Assembly: GCA_963737075.1 (NCBI GenBank)
Contig: CAVTRI010000001.1
Coordinates: 1,550,001-1,614,000 of the forward strand
DNA: 64,000 bases
Reading direction: 5' to 3'
From: CAVTRI01 sp963737075
GTDB lineage: Bacteria; Actinomycetota; Acidimicrobiia; Acidimicrobiales; Palsa-688
Shown here: in pieces, positions 1 to 9,366 of the stretch
Layout: each line of letters begins with the position of its first letter
Numbering within the stretch: the first letter of the stretch is position 1
Program-made: the position numbers and the translations under genes
The notes under the pieces: model-generated
What the model was told of the DNA's origin: nothing
Database searches by the model: none
What the model saw: the letters and a program-made list of their open reading frames with translations, nothing else

Positions 1-781
1 TGTGAGCGCCAGCTACAACCAGCTGCCGGGACCGGCCATCCAATGGCGCGCTCGAGACGCCTTCTTCGAGCACGAGGCGCATGGCCGCTAGGCACGACGC
101 CTCGGTTCGCACGGGGTCCATTACTGAGCGGCCCGGGTGGTCTCGGATGCGCACCGAGGGGTGCCGCAATCGCGCGATGGGAAAGCGCGCCGCTAGCCTT
201 GCCAAAAACACCCAGTCTTCGCTGGTGGCTAGAGAGCGGTCTTCCGGGAAGCCCCCTATCGCCGAGAAAGCGGCTGTGCTGACGAACAGACCCTGCACGG
301 GTAACACGGTTCCGATCAAGCACGCCTCGGCCAAGGGGCGGCCTCTGGCGAAACCCGCCGTCCTGAGCCGTCGAGACTCCCCGGAGTCCGGGTTCCACAT
401 GATCGCGGGAGCCGACACGACAGGCGGCAGCTCTCCCTTATATCGATCGAGCAGATCTCGGAGTTGGGAGACGTGCCACGGCTCGAGCACGTCATCGGAG
501 TCCAAAAAGCAGAGATACATGCCGCGCGCCTGGAGGGCACCGCGGTTTCGAGCGACACCTCGTTCGGAGTTCGCCTGCCGCAACACCCGTATCAGCGGAA
601 AACCAGCTGACAAGGCTTCCGAGGTGCCGTCCGTCGAGCCGTCGTCAACGACTATGACCTCGGTGTCTTGAATATGTTGTTGAAGAGCGGAATCCACCGC
701 TTCCTTAATCAGCGGCCAGCGATTAAAGGTCGGAATGACAACCGATACAAGTGGAGAACGGCCAGCCTCTCCATGGCTCAT
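1..781 (-). CDS. Family 2 glycosyltransferase, 5' part (runs off left edge)
   Basis: The first 260 codons are visible, starting with ATG at 779-781; the 3' end lies outside the window. The product reads as a GT-A fold family 2 glycosyltransferase: VSVVIPTFN at residues 12-20, the nucleotide-binding VVDDGSTDG at 44-52 and the metal-binding FLDSDD at 92-97. Such enzymes move a sugar from an activated donor to a lipid-linked or polymer acceptor at the inner face of the membrane. It is the outermost visible member of the polysaccharide region that continues to about 10.6 kb, transcribed away from asnB. No strong Shine-Dalgarno precedes the ATG. The family is secure; donor and acceptor cannot be told from sequence. 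The roughly 290 bases between this gene and the acyltransferase hold no gene I can support. Confidence 0.88.
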   Translation of the reverse strand, partial: MSHGEAGRSPLVSVVIPTFNRWPLIKEAVDSALQQHIQDTEVIVVDDGSTDGTSEALSAGFPLIRVLRQANSERGVARNRGALQARGMYLCFLDSDDVLEPWHVSQLRDLLDRYKGELPPVVSAPAIMWNPDSGESRRLRTAGFARGRPLAEACLIGTVLPVQGLFVSTAAFSAIGGFPEDRSLATSEDWVFLARLAARFPIARLRHPSVRIRDHPGRSVMDPVRTEASCLAAMRLVLEEGVSSAPLDGRSRQLVVAGAH

Positions 782-1074
782 AAGCCGGGACCGGCGCGCT
801 CGGGGCGGCGTGCGTCCGCATCCACTACGATCATGGACGAGAGGCTATACCCTGCGCCGGGCCTCACGACTTTCCTGTCCGGACGTGTACCGCCAGCATC
901 GGCGAGGAATGCCCATCACCTTCGTGCCGGCCACCAATGCCCGACACGGTGAAGTCCGGAGTGAAGGGGTTCGACATCGGCTCAGAAGCCCTTGACCTAG
1001 CGGTCCTGGGGTAGGTATGAAAAGGCTGACTTCCGAGATAGGCGGGCGACCGGATCGGTCGGTCACGACGTCGC

Positions 1075-1788
1075 TCACAGGTCTTCGGGCAGGTCCTCGC
1101 GGGTCTTGCGTTCGACCAAGAACATCTCCTCCTCCGATAGCGGTTGCACTGCCCGGGCGGGGACGCCTGCGATGAGGTGACCGGGAGCATCGATCGCGCT
1201 TGTCACGACGGAGCCGATGCCGAGGATGCATCGCGCGGGTAGGGACGAGCCCGGCGCCATTCGGATCTCCGAGCCGATGTAGGCCAGATCGCCGATCGTC
1301 ACAGGAGCGGTGCGCTGGCGGTTGTGCGTCCAGATGGACGAGTTCCGACCACCCAGAATGACCCGCCGCCCGAGTGTGACTTCGTCGGTGAAATCAATCT
1401 TGTGCCCGGCGGTCACCACCGTGCCTGGTCCCACGTGAAGCCTGGGGATCGTCGGGTTCACGACGATGGGATCGGGGATGGAATTGATCTCATTGAGGCG
1501 CATGAATTCGGTGTACGAATCAAGACTGATCTCGTCACCGCCCCGAAACACATTGAGATATCCGATGCGCACGTGATCGCCGAGTGATAACCGTCGCACC
1601 CGTGTGAAGATGTTGCCGTGGCCTATCTCCACATCGTCGGCGATCGTACAGCTGTCGACATCGATCAGGGAGAAACCGATACTGACCCGGCGCCCGAGTT
1701 GGTATCCGAGCATCACCCGATAGCACGCGGGTTTCCATCTCCGGGGAAAAAAAGCGATCAGCCCGGCCACGATGATTCTTGCTTTCAT
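1075..1788 (-). CDS. Hexapeptide-repeat (LbH) O-acyltransferase
   Basis: A 237-residue protein of left-handed beta-helix type: from about residue 30 it shows imperfect hexapeptide repeats (VSIGFSLIDVDS, VEIGHGNIF, VRIGYLNVF, VTLGRRVILGG, AYIGSEIRM) and ends with the usual AIDAPGHLIAGVPARAV segment. Relatives transfer acetyl groups onto surface polysaccharide sugars, which fits its place beside asnB and glycosyltransferases. The start is uncertain: ATG 1786-1788 gives the family-like N-terminus MKARIIVAG, but ATG 1885-1887, 33 codons upstream in frame, is preceded by CCAGGAG at four bases. The extra 33 residues are Pro/Gly/Gln rich with weak third-position GC, so I prefer the shorter form. It is divergent from asnB. 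The substrate is unknown. Confidence 0.8.
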   Translation of the reverse strand: MKARIIVAGLIAFFPRRWKPACYRVMLGYQLGRRVSIGFSLIDVDSCTIADDVEIGHGNIFTRVRRLSLGDHVRIGYLNVFRGGDEISLDSYTEFMRLNEINSIPDPIVVNPTIPRLHVGPGTVVTAGHKIDFTDEVTLGRRVILGGRNSSIWTHNRQRTAPVTIGDLAYIGSEIRMAPGSSLPARCILGIGSVVTSAIDAPGHLIAGVPARAVQPLSEEEMFLVERKTREDLPEDL

Positions 1789-1939
1789 GGCCGGCTGGGG
1801 CGCGCCTGGGCCTTCGGACTTCTGCCGGCCATTTTGGCCCGTCCGAGCACGTCCGGGATCTTGGTCACCGGGGTGGGACGGTAGCATGACGCTCCTGGAG
1901 GGAACTGGCGTTAAGTAGAGTTGTTGCAATGGACTTGCC

Positions 1940-3805
1940 GTGTGCGGGATAGCCGGGGCCATCGGCCAGCAGGACGGAGGCCGGCGCCGAGTCGAGGCAC
2001 AGCTTGACCTCCTCCTCCATCGCGGCCCCGATGCTCGCGGCGTCTTCGCGTCCGGGCCGGGCTGCATCGGCCAAACTCGGCTCTCGGTCATCGACCTGGA
2101 AACAGGCGACCCGCCCATAGCGAACGAAGACGGGCGTGTCGGTGTCGCCCTCAACGGGGAGATCTACAACTTCCGTGCCCTCCGTGATGAGCTCTCGCGA
2201 GGAGGCCACAATCTTCGCACGCGGGGGGACACCGAGGTGCTGGCCCATCTCGCCGAGGACCTGGCCCCCGCGGAGCTGGCCCGCCGGCTCGATGGCATGT
2301 TCGCATTCGCGATTTGGAACGGCCGCCAGCTGGTGCTGGGGCGTGACCGCATGGGGAAGAAGCCGCTGTACTACTGGTCGGGCGGTGGGCGGCTGGTCTT
2401 TGCCAGCGAGATCAAAGCCCTTCTTGCCCATCCATGGGTCCCTCGGGCCCTCGACCCGGACGCCCTCGACGCTTACTTGACCTTCGGGTACGTCCCCACC
2501 CCGAGGACCTTCTTCGCCGGCGTGCGGAGCCTCCCCCCGGGCCATGTCGGGTGCTTCGAATCGGGCGCGACGCATCTGGTCCTCGAGCGCTACTGGTCGC
2601 TAACCGCGGCCGCCGACGTCACGGAGATGGCGCATGGTTCGAAGAGCACCGAGGAGCGGCTCCGGCAGTTGCTCACCACCGCTGTCAGCAAGCGAATGGT
2701 GGCCGACGTGCCGATGGGAGCCTTTCTTTCCGGGGGAGTGGACTCCTCGACCATCGTAGCGCTGATGTCCGAGCGTACCGATCGCCCGGTGGCCACGTTC
2801 ACCATCGGCTTTGAGGACACGGAAGGCTTCGATGAACGGCTCTACGCCCGCGCCGTGGCCCGCCATTTCGGCACCGAGCACACCGAGTTTGTCGTCCAGG
2901 CGGACGCCGCGACCCTGGTTGACCGTCTCGTTGACCACCACGACCAACCGTTCGGCGATTCCAGCGCCCTGCCCACCTACCTCTTGTCCGAGCTCACGCG
3001 CCGGCACGTGACGGTGGCGCTGTGTGGCGACGGCGGCGACGAGGTGTTCGCGGGCTACGAACGGTTTGCCGCCGCCATGGCGCTCGCGAAACTGCAGCTT
3101 CTGCCGTCGGGGGCGCCCGAGGCCGTCGCCAACGCGCTCGAGCGGTTGGGCCCGGCCACGCTGGGCCCGCGGCTTGCCCGTCTTAGGAGGTTCCTCCGCC
3201 GGAGGGACCTACCGCCGCACCGTGCCTTGCTGTCGTGGGTGAGCTATACCCCCGACGAGTGGCGAGCACGCCTCCGCCCGGGCGCATCCGATTGGGGCTT
3301 CGATCACTACGAGCGCCTCTGGGAGTCGTCGGCGGGGCTGGACCTGCTCGGCCGGCTCCAAGCCGTGACCATGGACAGTTACCTGCTCGATGACCTGCTG
3401 GTCAAGGTTGACCGCATGTCCATGGCGCACGCATTGGAGGTGCGGTCTCCGTTTCTCGACGCCGACCTGGTGGCCTTCGGGCTCTCCCTCCGCTCGTGGG
3501 ACAAGGCCATCGGACCGTTGCTCAAACGACTGCTGAAGAAGACGATGGCCGGCACGCTGCCTCAGGAGGTCCTGCGGCGCCCCAAGCGCGGCTTCGGCCT
3601 CCCCCTCGACCGGTGGTTTCGCACTGACCTCAAGGCCTACGTCGAAGGCACCCTGGGGAGTCGCTCGGCGCGCGTCCGGGGGCACCTCAAACCCGAGGCT
3701 TTGGACGCCCTCGTCGCTGAGCACATGAGCGGGCAGGCCGGCCACGGCCACACGCTGTGGACCTTGCTCACCCTGGAGGCGTTCCTCCGGAAGGAGCGGT
3801 GGTGA
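1940..3805 (+). CDS. asnB: Asparagine synthase-like amidotransferase (glutamine-hydrolysing)
   Basis: A 621-residue class II glutamine amidotransferase fused to an ATP-pyrophosphatase domain. The GTG start is fixed by the catalytic Cys2 of MCGI. The N-terminal glutaminase carries LHRGPDARG and LNGEIYNF, and the C-terminal synthetase carries the pyrophosphate loop SGGVDSS at residues 264-270 and the LCGDGGDEVFAGY segment. Known members make asparagine from aspartate, but paralogues inside polysaccharide loci amidate uronic acid sugars. The surrounding glycosyltransferases and the UDP-sugar dehydrogenase at 9.4-10.6 kb make that second role the likelier one here (inference). It reads away from the acyltransferase gene. 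Confidence 0.9.
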   Translation: MCGIAGAIGQQDGGRRRVEAQLDLLLHRGPDARGVFASGPGCIGQTRLSVIDLETGDPPIANEDGRVGVALNGEIYNFRALRDELSRGGHNLRTRGDTEVLAHLAEDLAPAELARRLDGMFAFAIWNGRQLVLGRDRMGKKPLYYWSGGGRLVFASEIKALLAHPWVPRALDPDALDAYLTFGYVPTPRTFFAGVRSLPPGHVGCFESGATHLVLERYWSLTAAADVTEMAHGSKSTEERLRQLLTTAVSKRMVADVPMGAFLSGGVDSSTIVALMSERTDRPVATFTIGFEDTEGFDERLYARAVARHFGTEHTEFVVQADAATLVDRLVDHHDQPFGDSSALPTYLLSELTRRHVTVALCGDGGDEVFAGYERFAAAMALAKLQLLPSGAPEAVANALERLGPATLGPRLARLRRFLRRRDLPPHRALLSWVSYTPDEWRARLRPGASDWGFDHYERLWESSAGLDLLGRLQAVTMDSYLLDDLLVKVDRMSMAHALEVRSPFLDADLVAFGLSLRSWDKAIGPLLKRLLKKTMAGTLPQEVLRRPKRGFGLPLDRWFRTDLKAYVEGTLGSRSARVRGHLKPEALDALVAEHMSGQAGHGHTLWTLLTLEAFLRKERW

Positions 3806-3976
3806 CCTTCCACAGCTGGCGGCCGGCCCAGGAGGCTTCGCACAAAGGCGCGACCTATGCTCGAGGCCGTGCTGCCGCCGAGCCCCCATGTGCACTCTGA
3901 TCGGGGTTGTCAAGGCGGCCCTCGTAGAGCGGGGGCAGGACCAGGCGGGCGACAACTTCCTGGACGGAGAGCCGTC

Positions 3977-5146
3977 GTGAGTGGGCGGCCAGACGGCTCG
4001 CAACAGGCCACGGTGCTCCGGCTGGTGACCAGGCTCAACATCGGGGGGCCGGCTCGACAAGCGCTCTTACTGACGAGGGTGCTCGGTGAGGAGTACCCGA
4101 CGGTCCTGGCTGCTGGGAGTCCTTTCCCGGAGGAAGGGGAGCTTGCCGACCCGGCGGTAGCGGTCAGACGGGTTCCGCTCACCCGGCCAGTGCGTCCTGG
4201 TTCGGACGTCTCGGCGCTGGTCGCCGTCCACAAACTGCTGCGCTCCACCGGTGCTCGCTTAGTCCACACCCACATGGCTAAAGCCGGCACAATCGGCCGC
4301 GTCGCCGCCGCGCTCGGGCCGAATCGGCCCCGCACCGTGCACACGTTCCATGGTCATGTCCTCGACGGCTACTTCTCAGCTCCCCTCCAGCGAGCCTTCC
4401 TGGAGATGGAGCGGCGGCTGGCCAAGCACACCGACGTGCTGCTCGCGGTCAGCCCGGAGATCCGAGACAGCTTGCTCGAGCTTGGCATCGGGCGCCCACA
4501 CCAAATCCACGTCCTGCCCGTCGGGCTCGACCTCTCCTCCTACCTGGCGGTCGGGTCGCCCACCGGCGCATTCCGAGCCGAGCTCGGAATCGATCGCCGC
4601 ACACCTCTGATTGGCTCCGTTGGGCGCCTCGTACCCATCAAGGACCACGCCACCCTGCTGCGTGCCATGGAACACCTGCCCGGCGTGCATCTGGCGCTCA
4701 TCGGCGACGGTGAGATGCGCTCACGGATTGAAGCCGACTCAGCAGCGCGCGGCCTGACCGACCGGGTGCACCTGGTCGGCTGGCGCCATGACCTGCCAGC
4801 GGTCCTGGCGGACCTCGACGTGGTCGTGCTCACTAGCCTCAACGAGGGGACGCCAGTGGCGCTCATCGAATCCCTGGCCGCCGGCCGGCCGGTGGTGGCG
4901 ACGGACGTCGGCGGAGTGCGCCACGTCGTCGAGGACGGCCGGACAGGGCTGTTGGCGCCGGCAGGCGACGATCGGTGCATCGCCGACCGGGTCGTCACCC
5001 TCCTGTCCGACCGAGCCGTGGCCGCTCGCCTGGCCAGCACCGGCCGTCCCGACGTCGCGCGGCGCTTCGGCGAGGAACGCCTCGTGAACGAGACGCGGGA
5101 GCTCTACCGCGACCTGATCGCGACACCGGCTCGGCAGGGCAGATGA
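3977..5146 (+). CDS. Family 4 glycosyltransferase
   Basis: A retaining GT-B enzyme of 389 residues. The N-terminal half opens with LRLVTRLNIGGPARQA and contains VHTHMAKAG; the C-terminal donor domain has GSVGRLVPIKDH and the EX7E motif (E289 to E297 in NEGTPVALIE), followed by AAGRPVVATDVGG. I chose GTG 3977, which has GGAGAG six bases upstream and starts two residues before the conserved region. The frame is open 40 codons further up, but that stretch is not protein-like. The stop overlaps the ATG of the next small reading frame (ATGA). It is probably cytoplasmic and adds a sugar to the lipid-linked repeat unit of the exopolysaccharide. Confidence 0.88.
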   Translation: MSGRPDGSQQATVLRLVTRLNIGGPARQALLLTRVLGEEYPTVLAAGSPFPEEGELADPAVAVRRVPLTRPVRPGSDVSALVAVHKLLRSTGARLVHTHMAKAGTIGRVAAALGPNRPRTVHTFHGHVLDGYFSAPLQRAFLEMERRLAKHTDVLLAVSPEIRDSLLELGIGRPHQIHVLPVGLDLSSYLAVGSPTGAFRAELGIDRRTPLIGSVGRLVPIKDHATLLRAMEHLPGVHLALIGDGEMRSRIEADSAARGLTDRVHLVGWRHDLPAVLADLDVVVLTSLNEGTPVALIESLAAGRPVVATDVGGVRHVVEDGRTGLLAPAGDDRCIADRVVTLLSDRAVAARLASTGRPDVARRFGEERLVNETRELYRDLIATPARQGR

Positions 5147-5265
5147 CACGCCCGGTGGGCGGCTACACTTGGGCGCAACTTCGTCCCTGGTACGACACCA
5201 GGGACTTCGTTGTCAACAAGGTGTGTGACGACTCCGGTCTGTTTATCCTCGCCCACAGGCCCTAA
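5143..5265 (+). CDS. Small 40-residue reading frame of unknown function
   Basis: ATG 5143-5145 overlaps the stop of the upstream glycosyltransferase as ATGA, the arrangement seen between most true genes in this window. The frame encodes 40 residues, MTRPVGGYTW... to ...LFILAHRP, and ends six bases before the next glycosyltransferase. The composition is ordinary for a folded protein, with WAQLRPWYDTRDF and VCDDSGLF. I do not recognise a family. It could be a real small protein or the surviving end of a deleted gene; the tight coupling argues for translation. Confidence 0.4.
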   Translation: MTRPVGGYTWAQLRPWYDTRDFVVNKVCDDSGLFILAHRP

Positions 5266-5270
5266 GCGCC

Positions 5271-6350
5271 ATGGCGGACATCCTTGCCCTCGTTCCCTAC
5301 CCCCTCGGCACCGCCGGGGGACAGCGCACGAGCATTGAGTCCTGGGCACCGACGCTCGCCGACCACGCGATGACGGTGCACTTCGCCCCGTTTGGCACCG
5401 AGGCCCTCCACGCCGGCCTGTACGCGCCCGGGAGCGCCGGGGTTAAGGCGATCGGACTCCTCCGTGGATGCGCGGATCGTCTACAGGTCCTGCGGCATCT
5501 CGGCGGTTATGACGCCGTGTTCGTCCATCGCGAGGCCGCGCTGATCGGGCCAGAGATCTTCGAGCGGATGGTGACTCGTCGTGGGTTGCCGATCATCTAC
5601 GGTCTGGACGACCCGCTCTTCGTACCATACCGAAGCCCGGCCAACGGTACGCTCAGCCGGCTCAAGTTTCCCGGCAAGGTGGCGCGTCTGTGCACCCTGG
5701 CCAGCGCCGTGATTGTCAACGGGTCTCCCTTGCGGGCCTTTGCATCTAGGTACAACCGCAACGTCTGGGTTGTTCCCAACCTGGTCAACGAGTCGGCCTA
5801 CAAGCCCGAGATTGGGCCCGCGGGGGATCCCCCGCGCCTCGGATGGATCGGGAGCCACAGCAGCGCGGCCAACCTCGACCTCTTGCCGAAGCCGCTCAGC
5901 GAGCTGGCGCAGCGTGTCCCGTTCGAGCTGCGCCTGGTCGGTGCCGACCGACCTGCCCTTGCCACCGTGCGCTGCGTTGCAAAACCGTGGTCGGCAGCAA
6001 CGGAGGTGCGCAACCTCCGGGACTTCGATGTGGGGCTGCTCCCGCTCATCGACCACCCTTGGAACGCCTGGAAGTTCAACTTCAAGCTCGCCCAGTACAT
6101 GGCGCTTGGGATCCCGCCGGTTTGCACACCCGTGGGGTCCAACGTCGAGATCGTCGAGCACGGCAAGACGGGCTTCCTCGCCTCCAGCAGTGACGACTGG
6201 GTGCGTTGCCTGGAGGCACTTATCACCGATGACCAGCGTCGCCAACAGATGGGAGCAGCTGCATCAGAATACGCCCGCCGCCACTTCACGCTCGGAGCGA
6301 ACGAACAGACGATCGTTGGCGCCTTCCGATCCGCTCTGGGGTCGCGATGA
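5271..6350 (+). CDS. GT-B glycosyltransferase (family 4-like)
   Basis: A 359-residue protein starting MADILALVPYPLGTAGGQRTS, the typical glycine-rich acceptor-domain opening of GT-B enzymes. The C-terminal domain begins near RLGWIGSHSSAANLDLL (about residue 190) and includes LRDFDVGLLPL and NFKLAQYMALGIPPVCTPVG, which corresponds to the donor-binding segment of family 4. The canonical EX7E glutamates are less clear than in the previous gene. The stop overlaps the start of the membrane protein by four bases. It probably adds a further sugar of the repeat unit; donor and linkage are unknown. Confidence 0.8.
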   Translation: MADILALVPYPLGTAGGQRTSIESWAPTLADHAMTVHFAPFGTEALHAGLYAPGSAGVKAIGLLRGCADRLQVLRHLGGYDAVFVHREAALIGPEIFERMVTRRGLPIIYGLDDPLFVPYRSPANGTLSRLKFPGKVARLCTLASAVIVNGSPLRAFASRYNRNVWVVPNLVNESAYKPEIGPAGDPPRLGWIGSHSSAANLDLLPKPLSELAQRVPFELRLVGADRPALATVRCVAKPWSAATEVRNLRDFDVGLLPLIDHPWNAWKFNFKLAQYMALGIPPVCTPVGSNVEIVEHGKTGFLASSSDDWVRCLEALITDDQRRQQMGAAASEYARRHFTLGANEQTIVGAFRSALGSR

Positions 6351-7729
6351 TCGCTGACTTGTCCCACGGATTGCCCTGGCGTCGCAAACCGATGGGCTGG
6401 ACCGTGGCCGGGATGCTGGGCGCAATCCTGCTCGGCGGTCTCATAGTTCACAGTCCGGGCTTCGTGGCTTTCGTGGTGCCCGCCATCGCGATGCTGCTCG
6501 TCGTCCTGGCGGTCACTCGGGCTCTCACCCCGGTGGCAGCGCGGCAACGGGTGCTGAGCTGGACCCTCGCGGCGTTCGCACTTCATCTCGCCATCGGGCT
6601 CGTCATCCAGTCGAAGAGCGGCTTCGTCTCTTATTTCGGCGGGGACGCCAAGACGTACTCCACGGGGGCCACCTACATCTACCAGCACTGGATCCACGGC
6701 ACCCCGGTGCCGACGGGTCAGCTTCCTGCCGGCAAGACTGGCTTCTACTACATGCTCGCCGCCCTCTACGTTGCCTTCGGGGTCCACCCCCAAGCCGGCA
6801 TCGCGGTGAACGCTGGTATGGTCGCGCTGATCGTCCCCATCCTCACCGACGCCACCCGGCGCCACTTCGGGGATGCCGCCGCCCGGGTGGTACCGGTACT
6901 GACCACGCTGCTACCTGGTTTCTTGATCTGGGGCTCCCAGCTCCTTCGAGAGGCAGGCATTTACCTTATGCTGGCGGTCGCCCTGAACTGCGCGGTGCGC
7001 CTTATGCACCGGAGCACCCTAGGCGCCATCGCCCTCCTCGTCGCCGCGATCGGCCTGTTGTTCACGTTCCGAGCCGATGTGGCCCTGCTGGCGGGAGGCG
7101 GGTTGACCGTCGCCATCATGTTCGGTCGGCGGCAGGTCGTAGGCGGCCTGGTCAGCGGGCTGGGAGCAATCGCCCTCATTCTCGCGCTCGTGCTAGGCGG
7201 AGGTTTCGGTTACTCCGGGTACCGGCTTGTCACCACTAGTAATTTGCAGCAGATCAACAACGTGCGCGCCAACAGCAGTCAGTCCGCCGCCAGTGGCTTC
7301 CTTCCCAACGCCGACGTGTCTAGCACGAGGCACGCGGTGAGCTACCTCCCGTTGGGCGGCGCATACTTCGTACTGGGGCCCGCGCCCTGGCAGCTGCACA
7401 ATCTTCGACAGCTGTCGGCACTTCCCGATGTGCTCGTGTGGTGGTTCTTCCTCCCGAGCCTCTGGCGGGGCGTACGCGAGGCCCGGCGACGACGAGGGAG
7501 GGAGGTGCTCGTGTATCTGCTCCCCGCCCTAATGCTCATCGTCGGCCTCGCTTTGCTCGTGGCCAACTTCGGCACCGTGGTGCGCGAGCGGATGCAGGTC
7601 GTGATCCTTCTCGTGCCGCTGATGGGCCTGGGGTGGTCGATAGGACACCCTGCCCGGCCCACGGCGTCGGACGCGACTTCGAGGCGGGTGGGCGCTCCCG
7701 CCCCCGCATCAGCCGCGGGCGCTCGCTAG
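6347..7729 (+). CDS. Polytopic membrane protein, polysaccharide polymerase-like
   Basis: A 460-residue integral membrane protein with about ten hydrophobic segments, for example at residues 17-36, 42-59, 72-90, 140-160, 200-260 and 385-420. A larger non-membrane loop containing TTSNLQQINNVRANSSQ lies in the second half and the tail is basic and Ala/Pro rich. Topology and position, after glycosyltransferases and immediately before a Wzz/BY-kinase, match Wzy-type polymerases or related membrane glycosyltransferases. No diagnostic motif was found, so the polymerase role is inference from context. The start overlaps the previous stop (ATGA). Confidence 0.6.
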   Translation: MIADLSHGLPWRRKPMGWTVAGMLGAILLGGLIVHSPGFVAFVVPAIAMLLVVLAVTRALTPVAARQRVLSWTLAAFALHLAIGLVIQSKSGFVSYFGGDAKTYSTGATYIYQHWIHGTPVPTGQLPAGKTGFYYMLAALYVAFGVHPQAGIAVNAGMVALIVPILTDATRRHFGDAAARVVPVLTTLLPGFLIWGSQLLREAGIYLMLAVALNCAVRLMHRSTLGAIALLVAAIGLLFTFRADVALLAGGGLTVAIMFGRRQVVGGLVSGLGAIALILALVLGGGFGYSGYRLVTTSNLQQINNVRANSSQSAASGFLPNADVSSTRHAVSYLPLGGAYFVLGPAPWQLHNLRQLSALPDVLVWWFFLPSLWRGVREARRRRGREVLVYLLPALMLIVGLALLVANFGTVVRERMQVVILLVPLMGLGWSIGHPARPTASDATSRRVGAPAPASAAGAR

Positions 7730-7740
7730 GATAAACCCCC

Positions 7741-9363
7741 ATGGCGACGGAGTCGGACAGCCCCGCCGGAGCCCAGATGAGGGCGTACCTCCACACTTTG
7801 CGCCGCCGGAAATGGACCATCGTTGTGGTCACGCTGCTGGCCGTCGGTGTGGCCATCGGCCTGTCGAAGGCCGAGACGCCAACGTACCAGGCGACCGCCA
7901 CCGTGCTCGTCAGTTCAGCGAACCCGATCTCCGCGGCGCTGGGGGGCGGAAACACTGCCTTCGCTCCCAGCATCTCCGATGAGATTGCGCGCCTGCACAG
8001 CCCCAGCGTGGCCAACCTCGTTCGTCAGCAGATTGGTAGCGCTCCCCCCGTGACTGTGAGCAACCCCAACCAGACCGACCTCATGCGGATCACGGCCACC
8101 TCCACGAGCGCCCAGATGGCAGCCAACATCGCCAACGCCTACGGCAAGGCGTACATCCAGCAGAAACAGACCGACGCGATCAACTCCTATCTCAACGCCG
8201 GTAAGGCGGTCCAAAGCCAGACGGCGAGGGTGCAGGCCCAGATCGCGGCTGCGCAAGCTGCGGCCGCTGCGCAAGCTGCAGCGTCTGCGGCCCAGCACGC
8301 GCAGAACACCTCGGGCTCGGGCAGCAGCCAGCCGGTCAGCACGACCGTCCCCGCCCCACCGCCCGGCCTCCAAGCCCAGCTCAATCTGCTCCAGCAGGAG
8401 GCTAACACCCTGCAAACCGAGGCGTCGTTTGGTGCCAGCGGCTCACAGCTCATCACTCCGGCCAGCGCGCCCAGCTCGCCATCGTCACCAAAGACGGTCC
8501 GCAATGCGCTGATCGGCTTGGGCGGAGGACTGGTGCTCGGCATTGCCTTGGCCTTCATGCGAGAGAGTCTCGACGACACAATCGTTTCGCGGGAGGACCT
8601 GGATCGGGCCCAACCTGGCCTGCCGGTGCTCGAGGTCCTCCCAGCTATGTCCGGTCGAGACCGAGACAAAGACATGGTGTCGATAATCCGCCCCCATTCA
8701 CCTGCGGCGGAGGCCTATCGAAGCCTGCGGACGTCGATCCAGTTCCTGGGCCTCGACCAGCCGGTCAAGCTCGTTCAAATCACCAGTCCGCGAACGGCGG
8801 ACGGGAAAACGACTGTTGTCGGCAACCTCGCCTTGACGTTCGCGGCGGCGGGGCAGCGGGTTATTGTCGTTGACTGTGATCTGCGTCGCTCCCGGCTCCA
8901 TAGCGTCTTCGACTTGGCCAACAAGCAGGGGTTCAGTTCGGTCCTGATCGGCCAGACCCCGCTCTCGGTCGCGCTCCAAGAGGTCCGTGGCCATGAAAAC
9001 CTGTCGGTGTTGACCTCCGGCGAGCGTCGGCCCAACCCCTCCGAGTTGCTGTCGGGCGCGCGTGCGAGAGAGGTTTTCTCCGCCCTCAAACAACTGGCGG
9101 ACATCGTGATCGTCGACTGTCCCCCGGTACTGCCCGTGACCGACGCCGTCCTCACGGCGACCAGCATGGATGCCACGCTGATGGTCGTGTCCTCCGGCAT
9201 GACCACCGCCAAGGACGTCAGCAACGCGCTGGAGGTGCTGGGCCGGGTCGACGCCCCCGTCGTCGGTGTGGTCCTCAACGCTGTCGAGACCAACGCCGGG
9301 TACCGTTACCGGTACCGCTACAGCTACGAGCCCCGCCAAGCCACCCCGGCCGCGCGGGCATAA
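7741..9363 (+). CDS. Wzz-type chain-length regulator fused to bacterial tyrosine kinase
   Basis: A 540-residue fusion. The Wzz domain has membrane spans at about 27-45 and 257-276 flanking an extracytoplasmic region with an unusually alanine- and glutamine-rich coiled coil (about 160-185). The C-terminal cytoplasmic BY-kinase has Walker A TADGKTT at about 349-356, Walker A' VIVVDCDLRRS near 374 and Walker B IVIVDCPPV near 455. It ends in a tyrosine cluster, GYRYRYRYSYEP, from residue 519, the usual autophosphorylation tail. Such proteins control chain length and export of capsule or EPS. The gene lies 11 bases after the polymerase-like gene and converges on the dehydrogenase with a three-base gap. 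Confidence 0.92.
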   Translation: MATESDSPAGAQMRAYLHTLRRRKWTIVVVTLLAVGVAIGLSKAETPTYQATATVLVSSANPISAALGGGNTAFAPSISDEIARLHSPSVANLVRQQIGSAPPVTVSNPNQTDLMRITATSTSAQMAANIANAYGKAYIQQKQTDAINSYLNAGKAVQSQTARVQAQIAAAQAAAAAQAAASAAQHAQNTSGSGSSQPVSTTVPAPPPGLQAQLNLLQQEANTLQTEASFGASGSQLITPASAPSSPSSPKTVRNALIGLGGGLVLGIALAFMRESLDDTIVSREDLDRAQPGLPVLEVLPAMSGRDRDKDMVSIIRPHSPAAEAYRSLRTSIQFLGLDQPVKLVQITSPRTADGKTTVVGNLALTFAAAGQRVIVVDCDLRRSRLHSVFDLANKQGFSSVLIGQTPLSVALQEVRGHENLSVLTSGERRPNPSELLSGARAREVFSALKQLADIVIVDCPPVLPVTDAVLTATSMDATLMVVSSGMTTAKDVSNALEVLGRVDAPVVGVVLNAVETNAGYRYRYRYSYEPRQATPAARA

Positions 9364-9366
9364 CGG

